64,000 nucleotides of DNA, taken from assembly GCA_965229095.1 (NCBI GenBank), contig OZ245855.1, positions 3,782,001-3,846,000 on the forward strand, given 5' to 3'. The DNA comes from Taibaiella sp965229095. GTDB taxonomy: Bacteria > Bacteroidota > Bacteroidia > Chitinophagales > Chitinophagaceae. Every line of letters starts with the position of its first letter. Position 1 is the first letter of the stretch. The notes below the pieces were generated by a model. It was given only the letters and a program-made list of their open reading frames with translations. It was not told where the DNA came from and did not search any database. Shown piece by piece: positions 25,377-33,208 of the stretch. The translations under genes and the position numbers were made by a program.

Positions 25377-26789
25377 TTACCTTAATTCCAGCAAAGCCAC
25401 GTTCTCGATATGGTGCGTATGGGGAAACATATCCACCGGTTGCAGCCGCACTACTTTATAAGCTTCATCGAGCAGTTGCAGGTCGCGTGCCTGTGTGGCG
25501 GGGTTGCAACTCACATACACCACCCTGGGCGCACGCATACGCAGCAATTGCCGTACTAGTTTTTCGTGCATGCCTGCCCTGGGCGGATCGGTAATGATCA
25601 CATCGGGACGTCCGTGCTCTTCAAAGAAAGCATCAGTAGCTATGTCCGATACATCGCCGGCATAGAAACGGCAATGCTCCAGCCCGTTCCAGGCCGCATT
25701 CAGTTTGGCATCCTCGATGGCATCCGGCACGGCTTCGATACCGATAATCTTCTTGGCGCCCTTCGATAAAAAGATACCAATGCTGCCGGTACCACAATAA
25801 AGATCGTACACCACTTCGTTGCCGGTAAGGGCCGCAAAGTCGCGGGTGATCTGGTACAGGCGTTCTGCCTGCCGTGTATTGGTCTGAAAGAAAGATTTGG
25901 GAGAGATCTTGAAACGGAAATCTTCCAGGTACTCTTCTATATAACCTTTGCCTTTATAAGTGTGTACTTCCTGGTCGTAGATGGTATCGTTGAGCTTGGC
26001 ATTAATGGTATAATGCAGCGACGTGATCTCCGGCACCTCCTGCAACAAGGTGTCGAGCAGCATCTTCAATTCTTCCCGCTGGTGCTGTACGATAAGATTG
26101 ACCATGATCTCGCCGGTAGTCGTGATCCGGATCACGACGTTGCGCAGCCAGCCTTCCTGTTTGCGGTGGTCGTAATAAGGAAGGTTATGTTCCATGGTGA
26201 TGCGCCGCAGCAGGTTCTTTATCTTATTGGTGGGTTCGGCCTGCAGGTAGCAGGTTTGGATATCCACCACCTTGTCAAACATGCCGGGTGCATGAAAGCC
26301 CAGGGCCGGCTTCCTTTTGATCTCATCCGTTCCGGCCGCTTCGATTTCTTCGCGGGTAAGGTAGCTCAGCTCGCTGAAGGTAAATTCAAGCTTGTTGCGA
26401 TAATGCTGTTGCAGATCGCTGCCGGCGATAGTGGCAATCGGGGGTAGGTCTATATGGCCTATACGGGTTAATTGATCGTTAACCTGGATCTGTTTGTATT
26501 CCAGTTGTTTTTCATAAGGAAGCATCTGCCATTTACAGCCGCCGCAAACACCAAAATGCTCGCAGAAAGGAACGACCCTGTCCGGAGATGGCGTTACCAC
26601 GCGCATTGCCTTGCCTTCGGCATAGCTTTTCTTATTTTTGAGGACCAGCACTTCGGCTATATCACCGGGTACCGCCCCTTCCACAAATATTGTTTTGCCA
26701 TCCTCGAGATGCGCTATGGATTTGCCTTCGGCCGCATAGCGCTCCAACCTTATCGCGTTAATTACCGTCTTTTTGTTTTTTCTTGCCAA
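25377..26789 (-). CDS. rlmD: 23S rRNA (uracil-C5)-methyltransferase, RlmD family
   Basis: A 470-residue RNA m5U methyltransferase. An N-terminal TRAM domain (about 1-65) is followed by the iron-sulfur cysteines CEHFGVCGGC (Cys76, 82, 85) with a fourth in QTCYL, the SAM site VYDLYCGTGSIG, the DPPRAG motif and catalytic Cys in YVSCNPAT. The only start giving a full TRAM domain is TTG 26789 (no in-frame ATG nearby); a -7 box 27 bases upstream supports it. The true target uridine (U1939 or U747-type) is inferred by family only. Confidence 0.92.
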   Translation of the reverse strand: MARKNKKTVINAIRLERYAAEGKSIAHLEDGKTIFVEGAVPGDIAEVLVLKNKKSYAEGKAMRVVTPSPDRVVPFCEHFGVCGGCKWQMLPYEKQLEYKQIQVNDQLTRIGHIDLPPIATIAGSDLQQHYRNKLEFTFSELSYLTREEIEAAGTDEIKRKPALGFHAPGMFDKVVDIQTCYLQAEPTNKIKNLLRRITMEHNLPYYDHRKQEGWLRNVVIRITTTGEIMVNLIVQHQREELKMLLDTLLQEVPEITSLHYTINAKLNDTIYDQEVHTYKGKGYIEEYLEDFRFKISPKSFFQTNTRQAERLYQITRDFAALTGNEVVYDLYCGTGSIGIFLSKGAKKIIGIEAVPDAIEDAKLNAAWNGLEHCRFYAGDVSDIATDAFFEEHGRPDVIITDPPRAGMHEKLVRQLLRMRAPRVVYVSCNPATQARDLQLLDEAYKVVRLQPVDMFPHTHHIENVALLELR

Positions 26790-26815
26790 TGTATTTCTTG
26801 CTTGTTAATCCTTTG

Positions 26816-26823
26816 CAAAGGTA
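26816..26823 (-). promoter_or_regulatory. Predicted -7 box of rlmD
   Basis: The minus strand reads TACCTTTG, 26 bases before the proposed TTG start, leaving a leader of about 20 bases. Confidence 0.5.
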
Positions 26824-26933
26824 GCTTGATTTTTCTTGTTACGTTTAATCGTTGTTTAGCTTTGAATCCACCTGCCCTGTAGGTACGCTATACACAGGAA
26901 AACGGCTCTTCCTTTGTATGAAAAATTAAGAAT

Positions 26934-28376
26934 ATGAAACAGATTTGTGCCATCGCCTTGTTGTTCTTGTGCTCCTTTTCTTCCTTTGGGAAGAGCGGCT
27001 ATAAAGTTGAAGTCAATTTCAAGCACGATATTTCCGATTCCGTTGTTTACCTGGCGCATTACTTCGGAAAACATTTGCCTACTATTTATAGAGTGGATTC
27101 GGCTGTGGTAAAGGGTAAAAGGAAAGCTGTTTTTGAAAGTAAAAATGACTTCCTGGGTGGTATCTACCTGGTAATCTACAACCGTAATACCAGGATCGTA
27201 GAATGCCTGCTCGACAATGGCGCCGATTTCAGTATCGCCGTCGATAACCTTACCGGTAAGAAAAGCGACCTGGAAGGCCTTGAGTTTAAAGGCAGCCCGG
27301 AAAACAACCGGTACCTGGAATACAACAGGCAAATGGAAATACAAGCCTTTAAAAACAAAGAGCTGACGGAACGGCTTGCCGCTGCCCAAACAAAAGCAGA
27401 TTCGGCAACGTTGAATAAGGAATATACGGCCCTGGCCCGGCAACAAGCTGTTTACCGGCAACAATATGTAAAACAATACCCCGGAACCCTGCTTACTAAA
27501 ATATTCCTGGCCCTTCAGGCGCCCGAAATCCCGGAAGGCAAGCACTACCTGGAAGATGGTAAAACAGAAGATTCCCTGTTTGCCTATAATTATTTCAAAG
27601 CGCATTACTGGGACAAATTTGACTTCAGGGACGACAGGCTGCTCAATACCCCGATATACGACAGCAAGCTGAACGATTATTTCAGCAAATGGATCTATCA
27701 AATACCCGATACCATCAATGCGGAGGCTGATAAGATACTGAAAGCCACCAAGGGCACGAAAGAAATGTTCCGTTATACCTTGCGTACCCTGGCTACCAAT
27801 GCCCTGCAAAGCAAGATCATGGGTATGGATGAAGTATTTGTGCACCTGGTAGAGAACTACTACATGAAAGGCGATGCTTACTGGCTTTCGGAAAAGGACC
27901 TGCAATGGTATGAGGACCGCGCCAAGAAAATCGCACCCAACGTATTAGGCAATATAGCACCCGACCTTAACCTGCAGGATGTGTTTACGCTGCAGGATAT
28001 GCCTTTGCATAATGTAAAAGCAAAATATACCCTGATGGTAGTATGGGCCTATGATTGCGGTACCTGTCAGAAGGAAGTGCCCAGGCTGGATTCTGTCTAC
28101 AAAGCAGAGCTTAAAAACAAAGGTGTGAAAATCTATTCTGTTGCCAGCGGCGGAGAGCTTTCGGAGATCCAGAAATTTATTACCAAGAACAACATTAAAG
28201 AATGGATCAATGTAGCCGATATTAACAACAACACAGGCTTTAAAGAAAAGTACGATGCTTATTCAACACCAAAAGTCTATTTGTTTGACGAAAACAAAAA
28301 GATCATAGGCAAAGGGCTTGACTATAGTAATATCGGCGATGTGATCAAAATGACAGAGCGGAAAGCAAAAGGCTGA
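26934..28376 (+). CDS. Secreted thioredoxin-fold protein (DUF4369/DUF5106-like), paralogue 1
   Basis: A 480-residue protein with a signal peptide (ICAIALLFLCSFSSFG). The N-terminal ~110 residues (VYLAHYFGKHLPTIYRVDSA; LLDNGADFSI) look like DUF4369, the middle is a helical DUF5106-like region, and the C-terminal ~130 residues are a thioredoxin/redoxin fold with a CGTC motif (YDCGTCQKEVP) and cis-proline YSTPKVY. Likely a periplasmic thiol-disulfide protein. The following gene is a full-length paralogue 61 bases downstream. Confidence 0.85.
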   Translation: MKQICAIALLFLCSFSSFGKSGYKVEVNFKHDISDSVVYLAHYFGKHLPTIYRVDSAVVKGKRKAVFESKNDFLGGIYLVIYNRNTRIVECLLDNGADFSIAVDNLTGKKSDLEGLEFKGSPENNRYLEYNRQMEIQAFKNKELTERLAAAQTKADSATLNKEYTALARQQAVYRQQYVKQYPGTLLTKIFLALQAPEIPEGKHYLEDGKTEDSLFAYNYFKAHYWDKFDFRDDRLLNTPIYDSKLNDYFSKWIYQIPDTINAEADKILKATKGTKEMFRYTLRTLATNALQSKIMGMDEVFVHLVENYYMKGDAYWLSEKDLQWYEDRAKKIAPNVLGNIAPDLNLQDVFTLQDMPLHNVKAKYTLMVVWAYDCGTCQKEVPRLDSVYKAELKNKGVKIYSVASGGELSEIQKFITKNNIKEWINVADINNNTGFKEKYDAYSTPKVYLFDENKKIIGKGLDYSNIGDVIKMTERKAKG

Positions 28377-28437
28377 TGCGCCTATATCATTGCAAAACAA
28401 ACACCGGAAACCAACCATAATTTGTAACTCTAAAGGA

Positions 28438-29877
28438 ATGAAAAAACTACTATTAAGTGGCATCTGCTCGATATTGGGCATCATGTCTTTTGCCAAAAAA
28501 GACGGGTATAAGATTGAAGTAAAATTCAAGCAGGACATGAAGGATTCTTTTGTGTACCTCGCGCATTACTATGCCAAGCCTTTGCCCACGATATACAAAA
28601 CAGACTCGGCCCGTGTGATCAATAAAAGGACTGCCGTTATCGAATCCGGTGATAGTGTATTGGGTGGCATCTACCTGTTGTTGTTTGACGGTCGTACGAA
28701 GTTTACCGAGTTTGTATTGAACAATGGCGATGCCATGACCATCAATGTAGATACCCTGGATATGCCGGCCAATATCAGCTTTAAGAACAGCCCCGAAAAC
28801 AGCCGCTATGTAGAGTATGAAAAGATGCTGATGAAATACGGCAAACAGCAACAAGCATTCATGGAAGAGCTGAAGAGCGCCAAAAGCACAGCAGATACCC
28901 AGGCCATCCGCGACAAGTCGGCTAAAATAACGAAGGAGCTGAACGCTTACCGCCGTGACTACAGCAACAAATACCCAGGTACCTATATGAGCACCATCTT
29001 TAAAGCCCTGGCTACTCCCGAAGTGCCCGAAGGCACCCACTACCTGCCCGGTACCAAAACAATAGACTCCAACTTCAGCTATACTTATTATAAATCCCAT
29101 TACTGGAGCCAGTTCGATTTCAAAGACGACCGCATCATATATTCGCCGGTGTACGATGCCAAGCTGGATGAATACTTCAACAGGCTGGTACTGCCCATAC
29201 CCGATTCGATGAATATGGAAGCGGACCAATTGCTGGCCAAGACCCGTAACTCCAAAGAATTGTTTAAATATACCCTGCACTGGCTGGCCGGCAATGCCGA
29301 GCGCAGCAAAGTAATGGGTATGGACGAGGTTTTTGTACATCTGGTCGAGAAGTATTACATGAAAGGCGATGCCTACTGGCTCGATGCTGCAGCTTTGGGC
29401 AAATATGAAGACCGTGCCAAGAAGATAGCGCCGAATGTGCTGGGCAATGTGGCTCCCGATCTCCTGATGCAGGACATCTGGACCCTGCAGGATAAAACCT
29501 TAAGCAAAGAGGCATCCAAGTACACCCTGCTGGTATTCTGGTCCAGGGAATGCGGCCATTGTATGAAAGAAGTGCCCCAACTGGACTCTGTGTACCAGAA
29601 AGTGCTTAAGAATAAAGGCGTAAAAATTTACGCGATATCTACCGAAGGCGACCTGAGCGATATTCAGAAAACCGTGGACCAGCTTAAATTAAAAGACTGG
29701 ACCAATGTAGTAGATGCGCATAACAATACCGAGTACCGCTCCAAATACGATGTGTACACTACCCCCAAGATCTACCTGCTGGACGATAAAAAGACCATTA
29801 TCGGCAAAGGCCTGGACCACAGCAATATCCTCGAAGTAATCGAGTTTACAGAAAAGAAAAAAGGGAAAAAAACCTAG
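28438..29877 (+). CDS. Secreted thioredoxin-fold protein (DUF4369/DUF5106-like), paralogue 2
   Basis: A 479-residue paralogue of the preceding protein, colinear over its whole length (YKIEVKFKQDM; MGMDEVFVHLVEKYYMKGDAYWL). The redox motif is CGHC (RECGHCMKEVP) instead of CGTC, and the cis-proline is in YTTPKIY. The signal peptide starts at ATG 28438; a longer frame would precede it. The different CxxC dipeptide suggests a different redox potential or partner. A strong terminator follows. Confidence 0.85.
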   Translation: MKKLLLSGICSILGIMSFAKKDGYKIEVKFKQDMKDSFVYLAHYYAKPLPTIYKTDSARVINKRTAVIESGDSVLGGIYLLLFDGRTKFTEFVLNNGDAMTINVDTLDMPANISFKNSPENSRYVEYEKMLMKYGKQQQAFMEELKSAKSTADTQAIRDKSAKITKELNAYRRDYSNKYPGTYMSTIFKALATPEVPEGTHYLPGTKTIDSNFSYTYYKSHYWSQFDFKDDRIIYSPVYDAKLDEYFNRLVLPIPDSMNMEADQLLAKTRNSKELFKYTLHWLAGNAERSKVMGMDEVFVHLVEKYYMKGDAYWLDAAALGKYEDRAKKIAPNVLGNVAPDLLMQDIWTLQDKTLSKEASKYTLLVFWSRECGHCMKEVPQLDSVYQKVLKNKGVKIYAISTEGDLSDIQKTVDQLKLKDWTNVVDAHNNTEYRSKYDVYTTPKIYLLDDKKTIIGKGLDHSNILEVIEFTEKKKGKKT

Positions 29878-29891
29878 TACCATAAAGGCAT

Positions 29892-29934
29892 AAATAGAAA
29901 GCGCTGAAGACAATATCTTCAGCGCTTTCTATTT
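29892..29934. terminator. Terminator of the thioredoxin-fold pair
   Basis: A 19-bp perfect stem (arms 29892-29910 and 29916-29934) with the core AGCGCTGAAGA / TCTTCAGCGCT lies 15 bases after the stop. Confidence 0.9.
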
Positions 29935-29988
29935 GAATCAAGGGCAGTACCGGGATAAGATCGTTTCCCCGCCGGGCATAAAACAAGT

Positions 29989-30014
29989 CCAAGGGCCGAT
30001 TAATCGGCCCTTGG
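29989..30014 (-). terminator. Palindromic terminator of the 30025 gene
   Basis: A perfect 26-bp palindrome with arms CCAAGGGCCGATT and AATCGGCCCTTGG lies just past the minus-strand stop at 30025; on that strand it is followed by ACTTGTTTTAT. Confidence 0.7.
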
Positions 30015-30024
30015 TTACCTTGGT

Positions 30025-30306
30025 TTATTGGTTCTGAAGTTTCTCTTCAAAACATCTTCTGGGGAGAATAAGCCCGGGATAACCCGAATCCCTTAATTGT
30101 TGCTTCATTTCTTCCACAAAGTGCTCCAGATGGTTCATTTTCTCTTTTTCGACAGAAAGCGTAACCGTGTGCTTATGAATAGTTAAGGCACATTCATAAA
30201 AATGGACCCCATTCCGGAACCTATATTTCCAGGTAGATTTAAGATTAAGACCCAGCCAGTTAAGGAAGGTTTTCCTTACGGCTTGGGCCGTTTCCTGTTG
30301 ACTCAT
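30025..30306 (-). CDS. Hypothetical protein
   Basis: A 93-residue soluble protein (starts MSQQETAQAVRKTFLNWLGL) with a basic, beta-prone centre (WKYRFRNGVHFYECALTIHKHTVTLSV) and a helical C-terminus. No family is recognised. ATG start, own terminator and normal codon use support it as a real gene. Nothing adjacent gives a functional clue. Confidence 0.6.
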   Translation of the reverse strand: MSQQETAQAVRKTFLNWLGLNLKSTWKYRFRNGVHFYECALTIHKHTVTLSVEKEKMNHLEHFVEEMKQQLRDSGYPGLILPRRCFEEKLQNQ

Positions 30307-30468
30307 GGATACAAATTATTAACTTAGTATAGCTCAAAAACTGTACCAGTTTGCCTCCGAACCAGGGATTGTAGTAAATATATTACAGTTGTTATCCGGT
30401 AATAGAGACAATATTTATTTTAATCTCTAGCTATCGCCATCTGGCGCCGTAAAATTTTCTAAAAACAC

Positions 30469-30516
30469 TTGCGCAACCAAAAGGTTGCATATATTTGCAA
30501 CCGAAAAGTTGCGCAA
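30469..30516. promoter_or_regulatory. ArsR-like operator and promoter of the SRPBCC-VOC gene
   Basis: A 48-bp dyad runs from TTGCGCAA to TTGCGCAA and contains two GCAAC-(4-5)-GTTGC sub-palindromes (30473-30488 and 30498-30512 region). The -7 box TATATTTG (30490-30497) sits between them, with TTG at 30469-30471 as the -33. This is the placement of a repressor operator; ArsR-type regulators commonly control SRPBCC genes through GGTTGC-type dyads. No ArsR gene is in the window beside it. The 306-base gap 30307-30612 holds nothing else I can name. Confidence 0.7.
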
Positions 30517-30612
30517 TTTAAGCAACAACACCAGTAAACCGACTTTCCCCGACTTGTGGAAAGATGGCCTCAATAACCCGGATGAATTACTCAACCAATC
30601 AATATAGATAGC

Positions 30613-31587
30613 ATGACAACAAACAAGCAAACGCAGATGGTTAAAGACCTCCCCGGTAAAAAAATTACAGTAACCAGGGATTTCGATGCCGCGCCGGAAC
30701 TGGTATGGGATGCCTGGACACAAAGCGACCTGCTGGATAAATGGTGGGCGCCCAAGCCCTGGAAGGCCGAAACAAAATCGATGGACTTCAGGGAAGGCGG
30801 TGCCTGGATCTATGCCATGGTAGGCCCCGATGATTCCAGGATCTGGGCAAGAGTGAATTACTTGTCGATAGATCCCCGTAAAAGCTATGAGGCAACGGAT
30901 TGCTTCTGCGATGAAAACGGGGTACAGCAGGAGGATCAGCCCAGCATGGACTGGAAAAATGAATTCAAGGCTACAGCAAATGGGACACAGGTAACCGTAC
31001 AGATTTCCTTTAAATCGGAACAGGATATTAAGAAGATCATCGAGATGGGCTTTGAGCAGGGATTCACCGCGGCATTGGCCAACCTGGATCAATACCTGGA
31101 AGAGCGCTTCAGGATGCGTGCCGCTTTAAAGCGGGACAATATGCCCAGGGTAACCACTTATCTTAATTTTCCCGGCAATACGGAAGAAGCTTTCATGTTT
31201 TACCGGTCCGTCTTCGGGACCGAGTTCGGGGGCAAGGGTATTCAGCGTTTCGGCGATATTCCTCCCGGTGCAGATCATCCGCCTGTGGCCGAAAGCGTAA
31301 AGAAAATGGTGCTGCATGTGGAATTGCCCATATTGGGCGAGCATGTATTGATGGCTACCGATGCGCCTAAAGAAATGGGCTTTGTATTGTCGCAGGGCAA
31401 CAATATGCACATCTGCCTCGAACCGGCAACAAGGGAAGAAACACAGAGATTGTTTGAAGCCCTGTCGGCCAAAGGAACCGTAACCATGCCCTTGGAAGAT
31501 ATGTTTTTCGGGGCTTATTTCGGAAGCTGTACCGATCAGTTCGGGATCAACTGGATGTTCAATTGCATCCGGAAAAACGATAACTAA
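30613..31587 (+). CDS. SRPBCC (AHSA1-like) and VOC (PhnB-like) fusion protein
   Basis: A 324-residue two-domain protein. Residues about 15-160 are an AHSA1-type SRPBCC domain (ITVTRDFDAAPELVWDAWT; LLDKWWAPKPW), a hydrophobic-ligand fold. Residues about 170-320 are a PhnB-like VOC/glyoxalase domain (YLNFPGNTEEAFMFYRSVFG; HVLMATDAP; FFGAYFGSCTDQFGINWM). The linker (ERFRMRAALKRDNMP) is continuous, so the fusion looks real and not a sequencing artefact. Substrate unknown. The strong operator upstream indicates repressor control; the next gene is an NAD(P)-dependent dehydrogenase 102 bases away. Confidence 0.85.
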   Translation: MTTNKQTQMVKDLPGKKITVTRDFDAAPELVWDAWTQSDLLDKWWAPKPWKAETKSMDFREGGAWIYAMVGPDDSRIWARVNYLSIDPRKSYEATDCFCDENGVQQEDQPSMDWKNEFKATANGTQVTVQISFKSEQDIKKIIEMGFEQGFTAALANLDQYLEERFRMRAALKRDNMPRVTTYLNFPGNTEEAFMFYRSVFGTEFGGKGIQRFGDIPPGADHPPVAESVKKMVLHVELPILGEHVLMATDAPKEMGFVLSQGNNMHICLEPATREETQRLFEALSAKGTVTMPLEDMFFGAYFGSCTDQFGINWMFNCIRKNDN

Positions 31588-31689
31588 GCCAGGTTCATAA
31601 CCAAAAGTGGTTGCCCTGCCCTATAGGCGGGGCGATCTCTTTTATACCTGCTTCGCAGGATTGTTTATTTTTACAAAAAAACAGATTCT

Positions 31690-32544
31690 ATGAAAGCATT
31701 TTTAGGGATGGGGCACCTGGGGGCCAATTTTGTACAAGCTATGATTGCCCGGGGCGAGCAGGTACAAGTCTGGAACCGTACTACAGCCAAAGCAACAGCA
31801 CTGGAAGCTTTCGGAGCGAAAGCCTTTGATAAGGTGGAAGATGCTGTTAAAGGCGCCGCTATAGTACACCTTACCTTAAAGGACGATAGTACCGTAGATG
31901 AAGTGCTGGATAAGGCCTTGCCGGGTCTGGAACCCGGTGCGGTGATCATAGACCATACCACGACTTCCGTAGCCGGTGCTGTGAACAGGACCAGGGACTG
32001 GAAAGAACGCGGCTATACTTATGTACATGCCCCTGTTTTTATGGGGCCGCAAAATGCCCTCGAAAGCACGGGCACCATGCTGGTATCCGGCGACCAGGAC
32101 CAGATAAAGGAGCTGGAGCCCATGCTTTCCAAAATGACGGGCAAAGTGATCAACTTCGGGACCGAAACCGGTAAAGCGACAGGCATGAAGCTGATCGGCA
32201 ACCTGTTCCTGATCGCCTTCACGGGAGGCATTGCCGATATGCTCGCCCTGGCCAAGGGCCTGGATATTTCGACAGGCGAAGTAATGGCCTTACTGGATGT
32301 CTGGAATCCGGGTGCGATGGCACCTTCCCGGATTAAGAAAATGACAAGCGGGGAATTCCATAAGCCCACATGGGAATTGAGCATGGCCAGGAAAGATGCA
32401 GGTCTTATGCTGCAGGAGGCCGTACAGGCAGGTACCAAGCTTATGGTAATCCCGGCAATGGCCGCGGCTATGGACTACTGGATCGACAGGGGACATGGCC
32501 AGGATGACTGGACCGTGATAGCCAAAGAGGCTGTAAGTGAATAG
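31690..32544 (+). CDS. NAD(P)-dependent beta-hydroxyacid dehydrogenase family
   Basis: A 284-residue member of the 3-hydroxyisobutyrate dehydrogenase family. The Rossmann motif is FLGMGHLGANFVQAM (Gly-x-Gly-x-x-Gly near 6-11), then IIDHTTTS and the catalytic Lys region TGKATGMKLIGNL near 160-170, with a helical C-terminal domain. It oxidises or reduces a short beta-hydroxyacid or imine; the substrate is not predictable. It may be co-transcribed with the upstream fusion protein. Followed by a strong terminator. Confidence 0.9.
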   Translation: MKAFLGMGHLGANFVQAMIARGEQVQVWNRTTAKATALEAFGAKAFDKVEDAVKGAAIVHLTLKDDSTVDEVLDKALPGLEPGAVIIDHTTTSVAGAVNRTRDWKERGYTYVHAPVFMGPQNALESTGTMLVSGDQDQIKELEPMLSKMTGKVINFGTETGKATGMKLIGNLFLIAFTGGIADMLALAKGLDISTGEVMALLDVWNPGAMAPSRIKKMTSGEFHKPTWELSMARKDAGLMLQEAVQAGTKLMVIPAMAAAMDYWIDRGHGQDDWTVIAKEAVSE

Positions 32545-32614
32545 AAGTGCAACCAGACTCTGTAATCGTTCTATTCTGTCGACCGGGATACAACTCCCCA
32601 TTGTACTCCGATAA

Positions 32615-32660
32615 AACAACAAGCCCTTCAGCAAGTTGCTGAAGGGCTTGTTGTTTTTAC
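32615..32660 (+). terminator. Terminator of the dehydrogenase gene
   Basis: A 20-bp perfect stem (arms 32615-32634 and 32636-32655) containing AAGCCCTTCAGCAA is followed by TTTTTAC. Confidence 0.88.
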
Positions 32661-32776
32661 ATAAACCATCCTTATTGCGAAGTAAATGCAGCCGGATTGT
32701 TGCGTGCCTGTTTTTATACACCAGTAAGGCTCTTTGCATTTTCTGGAGTTGCTTCTAAAATCATCATTTATGAGGA

Positions 32777-32807
32777 TTGTCAGGCGCCGTGGCTGCTGCT
32801 ACTTTTG
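32777..32807 (+). promoter_or_regulatory. Predicted promoter of the lanthipeptide-like precursor gene
   Basis: TTG at 32777-32779, a 20-base spacer and TACTTTTG at 32800-32807 fit the Bacteroidota consensus, leaving a leader of about 58 bases before the precursor ATG. Confidence 0.55.
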
Positions 32808-32871
32808 TGTCCATAATTACTCACCTAAAAAGTTTTCATTGTCTTTTAAGATTACAAAGGCAATAAGCAAA

Positions 32872-33066
32872 ATGAGAAAAACCACATCCCAGTCCGAAAA
32901 ACAAGGCAAACTGAAACTCGGTAAAAGCATGATCATCCGTCTGAACGAAGCCAACAAGGAGCTTATAAAAGGCGGTCTTATGCGTGCGGCGTTCACCAAA
33001 CAAAGCGTATGTATGGAACAGTGCTGCAATTCCAACGATTCGTATTGCAATACCACCGGACACTAA
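32872..33066 (+). CDS. Lanthipeptide-like RiPP precursor peptide
   Basis: A 64-residue peptide directly before a LanC cyclase gene. The leader contains KLKLGKSMIIRLNEANKE and ends LIKGG (Gly34-Gly35), as in Bacteroidota double-glycine precursors. The predicted 29-residue core LMRAAFTKQSVCMEQ... has four Cys (47, 51, 52, 59) and six Ser/Thr (42, 45, 54, 57, 61, 62), the raw material for (methyl)lanthionine rings. It has its own promoter box and is separated from lanC by a terminator hairpin. No dehydratase (LanB) or transporter is in the window. Product class is inferred. Confidence 0.75.
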   Translation: MRKTTSQSEKQGKLKLGKSMIIRLNEANKELIKGGLMRAAFTKQSVCMEQCCNSNDSYCNTTGH

Positions 33067-33150
33067 TCCTGTCCTGGTATTTGCCGGTATAATGATCGTT
33101 AACCAGAACAGGTATTATGAGCCGGTTTACAAGCCGGTTATGCAGTACGT

Positions 33151-33196
33151 GAACCCGGGCAATTGTTTTATCTGTGGCCCGGGTTCTTGTTTTTTT
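33151..33196 (+). terminator. Terminator between precursor and lanC
   Basis: GAACCCGGGC (33151-33160) pairs with GCCCGGGTTC (33177-33186), followed by TTGTTTTTTT. Partial read-through would give much more precursor than cyclase, a common arrangement for RiPP operons. Confidence 0.8.
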
Positions 33197-33208
33197 CTTC
33201 CCTTAATC

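Noticed and set aside
32984..33208. N-terminal extension of LanC into the precursor region
   Set aside because: The frame is open but crosses the terminator hairpin and overlaps the precursor in another frame; LanC family similarity begins at 33209.
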